DNA of 64,000 nt from Erythrobacter sp. (lineage in GTDB: Bacteria; Pseudomonadota; Alphaproteobacteria; Sphingomonadales; Sphingomonadaceae). Below, piece after piece: positions 29,455 through 38,626 of this stretch. Within the stretch, counting starts at the first letter, position 1; every line of letters begins with the position of its first letter. A program made the position numbers and the translations under genes. The notes below the pieces were generated by a model that ran no database searches, was not told the origin of the DNA, and saw only the letters and a list, made by a program, of their open reading frames with translations. The stretch spans positions 1,860,001 through 1,924,000 of the forward strand of contig NZ_CP050265.1 in NCBI RefSeq assembly GCF_011765465.1, written 5' to 3'.

Positions 29455-30255
29455 TCAACCCACCTCGCGTGAGAGCGCCGCGCCCTTGTCCGCCGTCGCG
29501 CGCAGGGTCTCGGCGAGCAGGCGGCGCAGCGCGTCCTCGCGGTCGAGCACGTTCATCCCCTCGCGCGTCATCCCGCCGGGGCTGGCAACCCGGTCGGCCA
29601 GCGCGCCCGGCGCAACGTCCGCAGCGGCGGCAAGGCTCGCCGCGCCTTCAACCATGACGGTGGCGAGCCGGGTCGCATCGCCTTCGTCAAGGCCGAGGTC
29701 GCTGGCAGCACCCGCGAGCGCGTCGATGAAGCGGTAGACGAAGGCCGGCCCCGACCCCGCGAGCGCGGTGACGAGGTCGAAGCGCGTCTCGTCAGCCTCC
29801 CACACCGCGAGGCCGAGCGCGTGGTAAAAGGCGCGCAGCTCCTCGCGCTCGGCTTCGGCAAGCCCCTGTTCGGCAAGGATCACCGGCGACTTGCCGATCC
29901 GCGCGGCGAGATTGGGCATGACCCGGACATGGGCGCGCGCCTCGGGAAAGGCGGCGGCGACCTGCGCCAGCGTCACCCCGCCGAGCAGCGAATGAACCGC
30001 CACGCCCGGCCCCGCGAGCCGCTGGAGCGTCGGCGCGAGCGCGCGCAATTGCTGCGGCTTGAACCCGAGCAGGACCGCGTCATGGCCCGCCCTCTCCGCC
30101 TCTTGCGGAGTGCCAAACAGCGCAACGCCTTCGGGCGCGGTTTCGAGCGCGGGGTCGAGCACGGCGAAGCGCGCAGGGGCTAAGCCCGCCCGCAGCCACC
30201 CGGCGAGCATCGCGCCCGCCATGTTGCCGCAGCCGATGAGAAGGAGCCGCTCCAC
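29455..30255 (-). CDS. proC: Pyrroline-5-carboxylate reductase
   Basis: 266 residues from GTG 30255. The NAD(P) motif LLLIGCGNMAGAMLAGWL is at the N-terminus, the helical dimer domain at the C-terminus, with VTALAGSGPAFVYRFIDAL and the P5CR signature VASPGGMTREGMNVLDR. It performs the last step of proline synthesis. It starts nine bases after the YbjN gene stop, so the two are likely one operon, separate from proB. Confidence 0.93.
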   Translation of the reverse strand: MERLLLIGCGNMAGAMLAGWLRAGLAPARFAVLDPALETAPEGVALFGTPQEAERAGHDAVLLGFKPQQLRALAPTLQRLAGPGVAVHSLLGGVTLAQVAAAFPEARAHVRVMPNLAARIGKSPVILAEQGLAEAEREELRAFYHALGLAVWEADETRFDLVTALAGSGPAFVYRFIDALAGAASDLGLDEGDATRLATVMVEGAASLAAAADVAPGALADRVASPGGMTREGMNVLDREDALRRLLAETLRATADKGAALSREVG

Positions 30256-30264
30256 CCGCGCGGC

Positions 30265-30774
30265 CTATGCTTCGCCAGCCGCATCGACCAGCGCCGCGTC
30301 GAGCGCCTCGCGCGCGGCCTTGTCGCCCCACAGCACGAACTGGAAAGCGGGGTAGAACCGGTCGCATTCGTCGAGCGCGCACTCGACCAGCGCCTGCGCC
30401 TGGTCGAGCGAGAGCATCCCATCATCGCTCAGCAAAGCGCCATGGCGATAGAGCAGCACATCGCCATTCGACCAGATGTCGAAATGCCCCAGCCACATCT
30501 GTTCATTGACGAGGCTGAGCAGTTCATAGGCCGCCGCGCGCTTTTCCGGCCCCACCCGGATGTCGGGCAGGCAGAGGAACTGCAGGACATTGTCCGCGCC
30601 CCGCCATATCGCGCGCAACTGGTATTTCGCCCATGCCCCCTGGATTTCGCCGGACATCTCGTCATCGGAGACGATCTCGCACGGCCAGCCGCGCGCCTCG
30701 AACAGCGCGGCGAGCATATCGAGCGGGGCGGCGTCGTCCCTGTGGTTATGGGAATGGTCGCGGCGCGGCATCAT
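30265..30774 (-). CDS. YbjN domain-containing protein
   Basis: 169 residues from ATG 30774 (MMPRRDHSHNHRDD, with a His-rich start). The YbjN fold, related to type III secretion chaperones, covers most of the protein: FEARGWPCEIVSDDEMSGEIQG, LPDIRVGPEKRAAAYELLSLVNEQMWLGHFDIWSNGDVLLYRHG. Function is not settled; family members in proteobacteria are often encoded directly before proC, as here. The 179 bases before it hold no gene. Confidence 0.87.
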   Translation of the reverse strand: MMPRRDHSHNHRDDAAPLDMLAALFEARGWPCEIVSDDEMSGEIQGAWAKYQLRAIWRGADNVLQFLCLPDIRVGPEKRAAAYELLSLVNEQMWLGHFDIWSNGDVLLYRHGALLSDDGMLSLDQAQALVECALDECDRFYPAFQFVLWGDKAAREALDAALVDAAGEA

Positions 30775-30953
30775 GCGCGCTCTCTTTGTTTGGTGCTGGT
30801 CCTTTGCATCGCGGCCAGGAATGCGCACGGCCTTTGCCGATTGGCAACACGCTTGCCCGCGCGGCTTGGGGAGAAGCGATTTCGGCTGTTCAAACCCTGT
30901 GCACAGAAAGCCGGGGACAGAAGCGGGGCGGACCCGTCGCGCGCGCGGCGCGG

Positions 30954-32420
30954 TCAGTCAAGCTGTTGTATTTCCTTGCCTTCCGGACTCGTGAAGGGGA
31001 AGGTGTCGAGCCCCTTCGCTTTCAGCGCATTGACCATTTCGCGCGCCTCGCCTTCACCCTTCAGCGGGCCGGCGAGCAGCCGGTTCGCCTGCCCCCACGG
31101 AGTCGTGTGCGGGGTGTAACCGTCGAGCAGCCCGCCAGCCGCGCGCGCGATCCGGCGCCAGTCGAATTTCAGCGCCTCGAGATCCTGCCCGGTCGCCACC
31201 TGCACCCAGATGCGCCGCGGATGGGCGGGGGGCTCGGGCTCCGGCGGCTTTTCGCGCGGAACCTCGATCGCGGCTATATCGACCGCCTCGGGCGGCTTTT
31301 CGGCGGCGGGCAGCTCGTCCGTGTCGAGATCGGCGAAGGCATCGGCGACCTTCGGCTGGGGAAGCGGCTGGACGACCGGGCGGCTGGCCGCCTGCGCCAG
31401 GTCGAAGCCGGGCCGAACCTCCGCAGCCGCGGCGGCCGGCCCAGGGGTCGGCGCAAGCGGCTGCGCTTCGCCAGCGTCCCCGGCCTGAGGAATAGCCTTC
31501 GCTGCGGTCTCGGCGGGGGATTCGGGCTCTACCTCGGCGAAGCGCGTGCCGAGCGGCGCGCCCGCCGGTTCGAGCCGCCGGTCGGCTTCGGCCTCGCGCG
31601 CGAAACGGGCGATGCGCGGATCCTCGCGCCCGATTTCCGCCGCGCGCGGGAAGATCCCGAGATTGGCCGCCGCGGCCTGCTGGGCCGGGGTCAGGCGCGG
31701 CATATAGGCGAGATAGGGCGTAAGCCGCCCGGCAAGGTCGCGCGGCATCACCGCATCGACGATCGCCGCCGCGCGCGCCTGGTCCCCGAGGATCGCAAGG
31801 CCGAAGGCGCGGGTGCGGAAGGCGGCGTAATCGCGCGCGTCGAGCAGCGGGCGCAGCGTGTCCTCGAACCCCGCCCGGTTGCCCGCGATGGCGAAACTGA
31901 GCGCGAGGCGGCGGCGCGTCTCCGGGTCTTCGCGACCCACCGCGAGCGCCTCTTCGTAGGCCGTGCGGGCCCGTGCGTGGTCGCCGACGAGGTCGTAGGC
32001 GAGCCCGCGGTCGCGGGCGTATTCGGGCGGCTTCGCCCCGGCGCGCTCGGCAAGGGCGAAGGCTTCGAGTGCCTCGACAGGACGCCCCGAACGCAGGTAG
32101 ACCGCTGCGATGCCGAGCTTCACCCGGGCATTGTTCGCATCGAGATCGTCGGCCCGCCCATAGAAACCCATTGCCGCATCGAGATCGCCCGCCGCAAGCG
32201 AGGCATCGCCCGCCTCGACCAGCGCATCGAGGCTCTTGGGCGCACGGGCGAGTTCCATCAGCGCGCGGTTCAACCGCTGGATTTCGGGCGAGGGAAGCGG
32301 CTGCACGACCTCGCGCGAGGTCACTTCCTGCGCCGTGGCGGGATGCGCCGCGATAAACGCAGGCAGGACGGCGGCAAGCGCGGCCAGCGGCAGACGGCGG
32401 GGTATCACGGCGGTTTTCAT
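30954..32420 (-). CDS. Secreted TPR- and SPOR-domain protein
   Basis: 488 residues. Signal peptide LPLAALAAVLPAFIAAHPATAQ, then TPR-like repeats (about 50-230; AGDASLAAGDLDAAMGFYGRA, NARVKLGIAAVYLRSGRPVE, RARTAYEEALAVGREDPETR), a Pro/Ala/Glu-rich spacer, and a C-terminal SPOR domain (about 400-488; IWVQVATGQDLEALKFDW, LLAGPLKGEGEAREMVNALKAKGLD). SPOR domains bind glycan strands lacking stem peptides at the septum. Its position directly behind ftsZ supports a role in periplasmic division or wall remodelling. Confidence 0.85.
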   Translation of the reverse strand: MKTAVIPRRLPLAALAAVLPAFIAAHPATAQEVTSREVVQPLPSPEIQRLNRALMELARAPKSLDALVEAGDASLAAGDLDAAMGFYGRADDLDANNARVKLGIAAVYLRSGRPVEALEAFALAERAGAKPPEYARDRGLAYDLVGDHARARTAYEEALAVGREDPETRRRLALSFAIAGNRAGFEDTLRPLLDARDYAAFRTRAFGLAILGDQARAAAIVDAVMPRDLAGRLTPYLAYMPRLTPAQQAAAANLGIFPRAAEIGREDPRIARFAREAEADRRLEPAGAPLGTRFAEVEPESPAETAAKAIPQAGDAGEAQPLAPTPGPAAAAAEVRPGFDLAQAASRPVVQPLPQPKVADAFADLDTDELPAAEKPPEAVDIAAIEVPREKPPEPEPPAHPRRIWVQVATGQDLEALKFDWRRIARAAGGLLDGYTPHTTPWGQANRLLAGPLKGEGEAREMVNALKAKGLDTFPFTSPEGKEIQQLD

Positions 32421-32544
32421 GCGAAAGCGGGAACTAGTCACCCGGCCGCCCTGCGCCAGACCCCCAGCATCGCCGGCGCGGCAGGCGGCGCGGAGAAATC
32501 GACGAAGCGTTTGCAGAGCCCGCGCGCGGCGCGCCGGGCCTCGC

Positions 32545-34233
32545 CTACTGGTTGTTCTGCCGGTCGAGAAAGCGCGGGATGCTGAGGGCGGTGGCGTCGT
32601 CGTCGTCCTCGTCGTCGTCGTCCTCGTCGCGCGCCGTGCTGCGCGAAAGGCTCGCCATGCGTTCGAACAGGGTGCTGCCCCCCGCCGAGCCGCCACCCGG
32701 TGCGGCATCGCCGCCGTCTCCGGCGTCGCCGCTGCCACCAAGCAATCCGCGGCGGCGTTCGCCCCGGCGCGGCGAAACCGGGCCGTCGGTCTTGGCCAGG
32801 CGGTCGGCATCGGCCAGCAGGTCGCTCTGCCCGTCGTCGGCCGCGCTGTCGCTGTCGTCCTCGGCTTCGGCGTATTCGGCATATTCGCCGGTCAGGTCGA
32901 GCGGTTCCTCGTCTTCTTCCTCCGCTCCGCGCAGGCCGGCGAGCGGGTCGACGATATCGTCGACGTCGTCGTCCTCGGGCTCGCCCATGTCGTCGCCCGC
33001 CTGCATCCCGGTGAGGTCGAAAGGCTCGCTGTAATCCTCCTCGGCCTCGCCGTGCTCGCCCTCTTCCGCAGGGGTGGGAGCGGGGACCGCGAGGTCGGGT
33101 TCTGCAGTCGCGCCCGCCTCGGGCTCGGGCACGCTCGGCGCATCGAGTTCGCTTTCGCCCGGCAGTTCGAGCACGGGCCGCTTGGGCGCGCGCGAGCCGC
33201 CGAGCCCTGCGCCGAGACCGCTGCCGATCGCCGCGCCCGCCGGGCTGCGGTCATGCGCGGACGAAGCGCCCTGTTCGATGCCGGTGGCCACCACGGAGAC
33301 GCGGATCTTGCCGTCGAGATCGGGATTGAAGGCGCTGCCCCAGATGATGTTCGCGTCCTCGTCGACCAGTTCGCGGATGTGATTGGCCGCCTCGTCGACC
33401 TCGAGCAGCTTCATGTCCTCGCCGCCGATGATCGAGATGATGACGCCCTTCGCGCCCTGCATCGACACGCCGTCCAGGAGCGGGTTGGCGATCGCCTGTT
33501 CGGCCGCTTCGAGCGCGCGGTTCTCGCCTTCGCCCTCGCCGGTGCCCATCATCGCCTTGCCCATCTCGCTCATCACCGAACGCACGTCGGCGAAATCGAG
33601 ATTGATGAGGCCCGGCATGACCATCAGGTCGGTAATCGAGCGCACGCCCTGCTGCAGCACCTCGTCGGCGAGCTGGAATGCCTCCTTGAAGGTCGTTTCC
33701 GCCTTGGCGACGAGGAAGAGATTCTGGTTGGGAATGACGATCAGCGTGTCGACGCACTGCTGGAGTTCGGCGATCCCGGCTTCGGCGGCGCGCATCCGGC
33801 GCGTGCCTTCAAACAGGAAGGGCTTGGTCACGACGCCGACCGTGAGCACGCCCTTGCGCCGCGCGGCTTCGGCGATGACGGGCGCTGCGCCCGTCCCGGT
33901 CCCGCCGCCCATGCCGGCGGCGATAAAGCACATATTGACGCCGTCGAGCGCCTCCTCGATCTCGGCGACGGTTTCCTCCGCTGCGGCCTTGCCGACTTCG
34001 GGCCGGGCGCCCGCGCCGAGCCCGCCGGTGATGTCCGGGCCGAGCTGGATGCGCTTTTCCGCAGGGGAGCTGCTGAGCGACTGCGCGTCGGTGTTTGCGA
34101 CGATGAAATCGACGCCTTCGATCTCGGCCGCGATCATGTTGGCGATCGCGTTGCCGCCGGCGCCGCCGACCCCGATCACGGTGATGCGGGGCGCGAGTTC
34201 CTCTGCCGCGGCGGGTCCAATATTGATGCTCAT
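32545..34233 (-). CDS. ftsZ: Cell division protein FtsZ
   Basis: 562 residues, longer than most bacterial FtsZ (about 380-450) though long linkers are common in Alphaproteobacteria. GTP-binding GGGTGTG is at 109-115 and the T7 loop NLDFAD at 211-216, so the GTPase is intact. The core ends near 325. A strongly acidic linker of about 220 residues follows, with long Asp/Glu runs, then the C-terminal peptide [13 protein letters not shown] that binds FtsA and other partners. Last gene of the dcw cluster, preceded by a 197-base regulatory gap. Confidence 0.97.
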   Translation of the reverse strand: MSINIGPAAAEELAPRITVIGVGGAGGNAIANMIAAEIEGVDFIVANTDAQSLSSSPAEKRIQLGPDITGGLGAGARPEVGKAAAEETVAEIEEALDGVNMCFIAAGMGGGTGTGAAPVIAEAARRKGVLTVGVVTKPFLFEGTRRMRAAEAGIAELQQCVDTLIVIPNQNLFLVAKAETTFKEAFQLADEVLQQGVRSITDLMVMPGLINLDFADVRSVMSEMGKAMMGTGEGEGENRALEAAEQAIANPLLDGVSMQGAKGVIISIIGGEDMKLLEVDEAANHIRELVDEDANIIWGSAFNPDLDGKIRVSVVATGIEQGASSAHDRSPAGAAIGSGLGAGLGGSRAPKRPVLELPGESELDAPSVPEPEAGATAEPDLAVPAPTPAEEGEHGEAEEDYSEPFDLTGMQAGDDMGEPEDDDVDDIVDPLAGLRGAEEEDEEPLDLTGEYAEYAEAEDDSDSAADDGQSDLLADADRLAKTDGPVSPRRGERRRGLLGGSGDAGDGGDAAPGGGSAGGSTLFERMASLSRSTARDEDDDDEDDDDATALSIPRFLDRQNNQ

Positions 34234-34286
34234 CCGTTCTTCCTCCGGCCGCCGTCCCGCTTTTCACGGAATTCCGGGCTTTTTGC

Positions 34287-34341
34287 GATTCTCTGACACA
34301 ATCGTGGCTTGCGGTTTATACCGTCTTAACCCTTATCCACA
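34287..34341. promoter_or_regulatory. ftsZ control region: DnaA box, CtrA-like site and GANTC
   Basis: In the ftsA-ftsZ gap, TTATCCACA (34333-34341) is a perfect DnaA box. TTTA-N7-TTAACC (34315-34331) differs by one base from the CtrA consensus TTAA-N7-TTAACC. GATTC (34287-34291) is a GANTC methylation site. All lie 55-110 bases before the ftsZ start. DnaA, CtrA and GANTC methylation control ftsZ in Caulobacter; their action here is inferred. Confidence 0.55.
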
Positions 34342-34430
34342 GCGGCCCTTATGCTTTTGCCCCGGTGCGCGCCCGAAACCATGCCACATCCGCGCCGCGC
34401 GCGACAGGTTCGCGGGAGACGCGCGCGCGG

Positions 34431-35759
34431 TCAGAAATACTCCTTCAGCGCGCGCAGCAGCCGGGTGACGGCGAAAGTCCCGCCCGGCGCACCCGCCACC
34501 CGCGTGCGGGCAAAACGGTCGCCCAGCGCGCGGATGTCCACCGGATCGTCCGCGGCATAGAGGCACAGACCAGCCAGCGTCGCAAACCCCGGCTTGGCGT
34601 GCGCTTCGGGCAGGCCCTCGAAAGCGGGCGGGCGGCCGATCCGCACAGGCATCCCGAGCGCGCCTTGCGCGAATTCGGCGAGCCCGGCGAGTTCCGCGCC
34701 CCCGCCGGTGAGCACGACCTGCCCCGCGCGCATACCGCTGAAGCCCATGGATTTCAACGCCTTGCCGATTTCGGTCGTGAGCCGGGCGAGATGCTGGGTG
34801 ATGACCGAGACGAGCTCTGCGCGCGCGATCCGCCCGCGGTCGTCGGCCCCGCGCGCGACCGTGGCGGAGCCGTCCATCCCGTCCGGCCCGGTCAGCGCGA
34901 TCATCTCGCGGTGGTCGCTCGGCGACGCGATCGCCGAACCCGACACGCATTTCAGCCGTTCGGCTTCCGAACGGCGGATGCCGAAAGCGCTCGCCACCGC
35001 ATCGGTGATGTCGCCCGAGCCCATCGGCAGCGCCGCAAGGCCGAGCAGCATCCCGCCGGCGAAGACCGAGACATTGGTGACGTCCGCCCCGATCTCGACC
35101 AGCGCGACGCCGAGTTCGCGCTCTTCCTCCGAAAGGCAGGCATAGCCCGCCGCGAGCGGGGCGGCGACCACGCCCTCGACATCGAGATGCGCGTTCTGGA
35201 CCGCTTCCATGAGGTTCTTCACCGGCGCGCCGTCGGCGAGCATCACGTGGATGTCGACGCCGAGCCTTTCGGCATGAAGCCCGCGCGGATTGGCGACGCC
35301 GTGCGCCCCGTCGAGCGTGTAATGCGCCGGCTGGGCGTGGAGCACGGTGCGCCCGTCGGGCTGGATCGCCCCGCGCGCAAGGTAGAGGAGGTGTTCCACA
35401 TCCTCCTCCTCGATCCGCCGCCCGCCGATCTCGGTCTCGACGCTTTTCACGTCGCTTTTCAGCCCCGCCCCGGCGCAGGCGATCCACACGCCGTTGACGC
35501 TTGCACCGGCGCTCTTCTCGGCCCGCTCGACCGCGTCGCGGATGGCGAAGCTCGCGGCGTCCATGTCGACGACATAGCCCTTCTTCACGCCCTTGCTGGC
35601 GCGGTGGCCCGACCCCAGCAGGACGAGGTCGCCATTGTCGGCCTCGCCCATGATCATAGCGGAAATGCGGAACGAGCCGACATTGACCGCGCCGATCGTG
35701 CGGGTGATGCGCGGTCCCCTGCCGGCGCCGCGCGCGCCGCCTGCCGAAGACTTCGCCAC
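34431..35759 (-). CDS. ftsA: Cell division protein FtsA
   Basis: 442 residues from GTG 35759, which shares a base with the ftsQ stop (TAGTG). Actin-like ATPase: the phosphate-1 region is divergent (TIGAVNVGSFRISAMI), the SHS2/1C domain lies around 105-190, phosphate-2 is LVEIGADVTNVSVFAGG, and adenosine binding is VVLTGGGAELAGLAEFA. The C-terminus KEYF follows LLRALK, a short membrane-targeting helix. It tethers FtsZ to the membrane. A basic 17-residue N-terminal extension precedes the fold. Confidence 0.95.
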   Translation of the reverse strand: MAKSSAGGARGAGRGPRITRTIGAVNVGSFRISAMIMGEADNGDLVLLGSGHRASKGVKKGYVVDMDAASFAIRDAVERAEKSAGASVNGVWIACAGAGLKSDVKSVETEIGGRRIEEEDVEHLLYLARGAIQPDGRTVLHAQPAHYTLDGAHGVANPRGLHAERLGVDIHVMLADGAPVKNLMEAVQNAHLDVEGVVAAPLAAGYACLSEEERELGVALVEIGADVTNVSVFAGGMLLGLAALPMGSGDITDAVASAFGIRRSEAERLKCVSGSAIASPSDHREMIALTGPDGMDGSATVARGADDRGRIARAELVSVITQHLARLTTEIGKALKSMGFSGMRAGQVVLTGGGAELAGLAEFAQGALGMPVRIGRPPAFEGLPEAHAKPGFATLAGLCLYAADDPVDIRALGDRFARTRVAGAPGGTFAVTRLLRALKEYF

Positions 35760-36691
35760 TATTGGCCTCCCTCACCGCTCGACGTGTCCGAGGCGTCCGC
35801 CAGCACGCGCTCGCCGCGGCCGGGCACGCGCATATAGACGCGCGGCGGGTTCCTCATGTCGAAGCTTGCGACCTTGCCGCCGATGAGCCGGTTCTGCCCG
35901 TCCATCCGGGCGAATTTGACGAGCGCGCTCGCCGCCTCGTTCTCGCCTTCGGGAAGGGCGAGCACCTGGCCGCTTTCGAAAGTCACGTTCCAGCGCCGGT
36001 TGCCGACCCATTCGGCCGCCTCGACCTTGGGCGCGAGCGCAGGCGCGGCGGCGAGCAGGCGGTCGAGCGCGGCCACCTGCCGGCCCGCGCCGGGGCCGGA
36101 GATACGAAGCCGGTCGGCGGCATCCTCGGGCGCGACGATGGAGAGTTCGTGGCCGGTGATGTCGACCAGCACCAGCCGGTCGGGCTTGACCAGCACGGCA
36201 TGGGGTTCGCGCTCGACGATATCGATGGCGAGCGTTTCGGGGAGCTGTTTCGACACCCGCGCATCCGCGACCCAGGGAAGGTCGAGCAATTCGGCGCGCA
36301 GCGCCTCGACATCGACTTCGGGCATGGCGCGGTCGCGCTGTGCGAGCGCTCGGGCATAGACTTCGCGCTCGTCCATGCGGTTCGTGCCGGTGACGCGCAC
36401 GCGGCGCACCTCGAAGCCCGCGCCCGATGCCATGCGCGCGACTTCGGCTTCGGCGAGCGCGGGGAGCCCCGCGAAATTGGCGATGACGAAGCCGAGCGCT
36501 ACGCCTGCACCGATGATGACCGAGAGCCAGATGCGGGTCCATTGCTCTTCGGTGAAGGGCAGCAGGCCCATCGCCCTGTCGAGCACGCCGCTGGTCTTCG
36601 CCTTGGCCCGGCGCGCGCCCGCGGCGCGGCTCTGCGATTTCGCCGCGCGCCGCACGCCCCTGCCGTCCGAACGCCTGATCCGGTTAGCCAT
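35759..36691 (-). CDS. ftsQ: Cell division protein FtsQ
   Basis: 310 residues with an Arg-rich cytoplasmic tail (about 1-55), a single span (IWLSVIIGAGVALGFVIANF), a POTRA domain (about 85-155; VRRVRVTGTNRMDEREVYARAL) and the beta domain. It links FtsB/L to the divisome in the periplasm. It starts eight bases inside the ddl end. Confidence 0.93.
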   Translation of the reverse strand: MANRIRRSDGRGVRRAAKSQSRAAGARRAKAKTSGVLDRAMGLLPFTEEQWTRIWLSVIIGAGVALGFVIANFAGLPALAEAEVARMASGAGFEVRRVRVTGTNRMDEREVYARALAQRDRAMPEVDVEALRAELLDLPWVADARVSKQLPETLAIDIVEREPHAVLVKPDRLVLVDITGHELSIVAPEDAADRLRISGPGAGRQVAALDRLLAAAPALAPKVEAAEWVGNRRWNVTFESGQVLALPEGENEAASALVKFARMDGQNRLIGGKVASFDMRNPPRVYMRVPGRGERVLADASDTSSGEGGQ

Positions 36692-37652
36692 TCGCCTTCT
36701 CCTTGGAAGCGTGGACCCGCAGCGCCTCCTTCACCAGCAGGTCGACGAGATCGGCATAGTCGATCCCCGCGTGGCTCGCCTGTTCGGGAACGAGGCTTAA
36801 GGGAGTCATGCCGGGCTGGGTGTTGGTTTCGAGCACGAACAGGCCCTCTTCGCCCAGCTCGTCGTCCCAGCGGAAATCGGTCCGGCTGGTGCCGTGGCAG
36901 CCGAGCACCTTGTGCGCCTTCAGCGCATATTGCTCGCACAAGGCGGCGATTTCGGGCGGGATCCGCGCGGGGCAGACGTGCTCGGTGCGGCCTTCGGTGT
37001 ACTTGTGCTCGTAATCGTAGAAGCCTTCGGCGATGACGAGTTCGGTGACGCCCAGCGCGCGCGGGCCGTCCGCCCCGTCGATCACGGCGGTGGTGAGCTC
37101 GCGCCCCTTGATGAAGGGTTCGGCGAGGAGCTCGGCGAATTCCCGCCACGGCCCCGGTGCCTCGCGCACGATGGGATTGCCGCATTCGCTGTCGTCGGTG
37201 ACGATCGCGACTCCGACCGAGGAGCCTTCGTTGACGGGCTTCAGGACATAGGGGCGCGGCAGGGGGTCGCGCTCGAACAGTTCCTCGCTAGCGACGATCC
37301 GCCCGCCGGGCATCGGGATGCCTTGCGGGACGAGCGCCTGCTTGGTGAGCTGCTTGTCGATCGCGATGACCGAGGTGGCGAGCCCCGAATGGGTGTAGGC
37401 GAGGCCCATGAGGTCGAGCATCCCCTGCACGCTCCCGTCCTCGCCCGGCACGCCGTGGAGCGCGTTGAAGACGACATCGGGCGCGGCCTCGGCGAGCCGT
37501 GCGGCGACGTCGCGGCCCATGTCGATTTCGGTGACGCGGTAGCCCTTCGCGCGCAGCGCCTCGGCGACACCGCGGCCGGACATCAGCGACACTTCGCGCT
37601 CGTTCGCCCAGCCGCCCATCAGGACCGCGACGTGGAGTTGGCTGTCGCTCAC
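36684..37652 (-). CDS. ddl: D-alanine--D-alanine ligase
   Basis: 322 residues from GTG 37652, overlapping the murB stop (GTGA). ATP-grasp enzyme with VLMGGWANEREVSLMSG, ALHGVPGEDGSVQGMLDLMGL, VLKPVNEGSSVGV and the metal-binding end VLETNTQPGMTPLSLVPEQA. It supplies D-Ala-D-Ala for MurF. Confidence 0.95.
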   Translation of the reverse strand: MSDSQLHVAVLMGGWANEREVSLMSGRGVAEALRAKGYRVTEIDMGRDVAARLAEAAPDVVFNALHGVPGEDGSVQGMLDLMGLAYTHSGLATSVIAIDKQLTKQALVPQGIPMPGGRIVASEELFERDPLPRPYVLKPVNEGSSVGVAIVTDDSECGNPIVREAPGPWREFAELLAEPFIKGRELTTAVIDGADGPRALGVTELVIAEGFYDYEHKYTEGRTEHVCPARIPPEIAALCEQYALKAHKVLGCHGTSRTDFRWDDELGEEGLFVLETNTQPGMTPLSLVPEQASHAGIDYADLVDLLVKEALRVHASKEKANG

Positions 37653-38626
37653 GGCCGCCCCACCCGCTGGATTTCCCAGTCGAGCATCACGCCCGAATTC
37701 TTGTAGACCTTCTCGCGCACGAGTTCGCCCAGCCCTTCGATATCGGCGCTGGTGGCGTTGCCGGTGTTAATGAGGAAATTGGTGTGCTTCTCGCTCACCT
37801 GCGCCCCGCCCAGCGTCATGCCGCGACATCCCGCCGCATCGACCAGTTCCCACGCCTTGGCCCCTTGCGGGTTCTTGAAGGTCGAACCGCCGGTCTTGGT
37901 GCGGATCGGCTGCGAGTTCTCGCGCGCCTCGGCGATGCGGTCCATCTCCGCGCCGATTTCCTCGGGGTCGCCGGGCCGCCCCTTGAACCGGGCGGAGACG
38001 ACGATCGCCCCGTCGGGAAGCTCGCTGTGGCGATAGGTGTAACCGAGGTCGCTCGCGGACAGCGTCACCATCTGGCCGCCCGGCAGGATCACCTCGCAGT
38101 CGACCAGCACGTCGGCGACCTCGCTGCCGTAGGCCCCGCCGTTCATCCGCACGAAGCCGCCCACCGTGCCGGGTATCCCGCGCAGGAATTCGAGGCCCGC
38201 AATGCCCGCATCGCGCGCGGTCGAGGCGACCAGCACGCCCGGCGCGCCCGCGCCGCAGGTGAGCGTCGAATCCTCGCCCGCATCGGCGGTCATGAAAGGC
38301 TTGCCCAGCCGAACGACGATGCCCGGAACGCCGCCGTCGCGGATGATGAGGTTCGACCCCAGCCCCAGCGCCATGACGGGAAGCTGCCCGCCCAGCCGTT
38401 CGATGAACAGGCGCAGGTCGGCAAGGTCGGCCGGCTCGAACAGCCAGTCGGCCTGCCCCCCGCTCTTGAACCAGACGAGCTTGGCGAGCGGCGCCTTGCA
38501 GGTGAGCTCGCCCCGGATGCCTTCCAGCGGCACGGGCGCCGCCACCGCGCCCTCGACCGCGCAGGTCGGGGCGCGTCCGTCGTCGTATTTCCAGGTGTCG
38601 CCGGGCTGGACCATGTGTTCCGTCAT
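37649..38626 (-). CDS. murB: UDP-N-acetylenolpyruvoylglucosamine reductase
   Basis: 325 residues from ATG 38626, overlapping the murC stop (ATGA). FAD-binding: [36 protein letters not shown], and the substrate loop [21 protein letters not shown]. The catalytic Ser sits in [10 protein letters not shown], and the late Glu region is [14 protein letters not shown]. It reduces the enolpyruvyl group to make UDP-MurNAc. The N-terminus is about 25 residues longer than the core. Confidence 0.95.
   Translation of the reverse strand: MTEHMVQPGDTWKYDDGRAPTCAVEGAVAAPVPLEGIRGELTCKAPLAKLVWFKSGGQADWLFEPADLADLRLFIERLGGQLPVMALGLGSNLIIRDGGVPGIVVRLGKPFMTADAGEDSTLTCGAGAPGVLVASTARDAGIAGLEFLRGIPGTVGGFVRMNGGAYGSEVADVLVDCEVILPGGQMVTLSASDLGYTYRHSELPDGAIVVSARFKGRPGDPEEIGAEMDRIAEARENSQPIRTKTGGSTFKNPQGAKAWELVDAAGCRGMTLGGAQVSEKHTNFLINTGNATSADIEGLGELVREKVYKNSGVMLDWEIQRVGRP

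Noticed and set aside
32580..32640. Tandem GTC/GAC triplet repeats as a possible microsatellite locus
   Set aside because: They encode the Asp/Glu runs of the FtsZ linker and need no other explanation.
32236..34296. 686-codon plus-strand open frame over ftsZ
   Set aside because: Antisense shadow of ftsZ; the low-complexity linker keeps it open.
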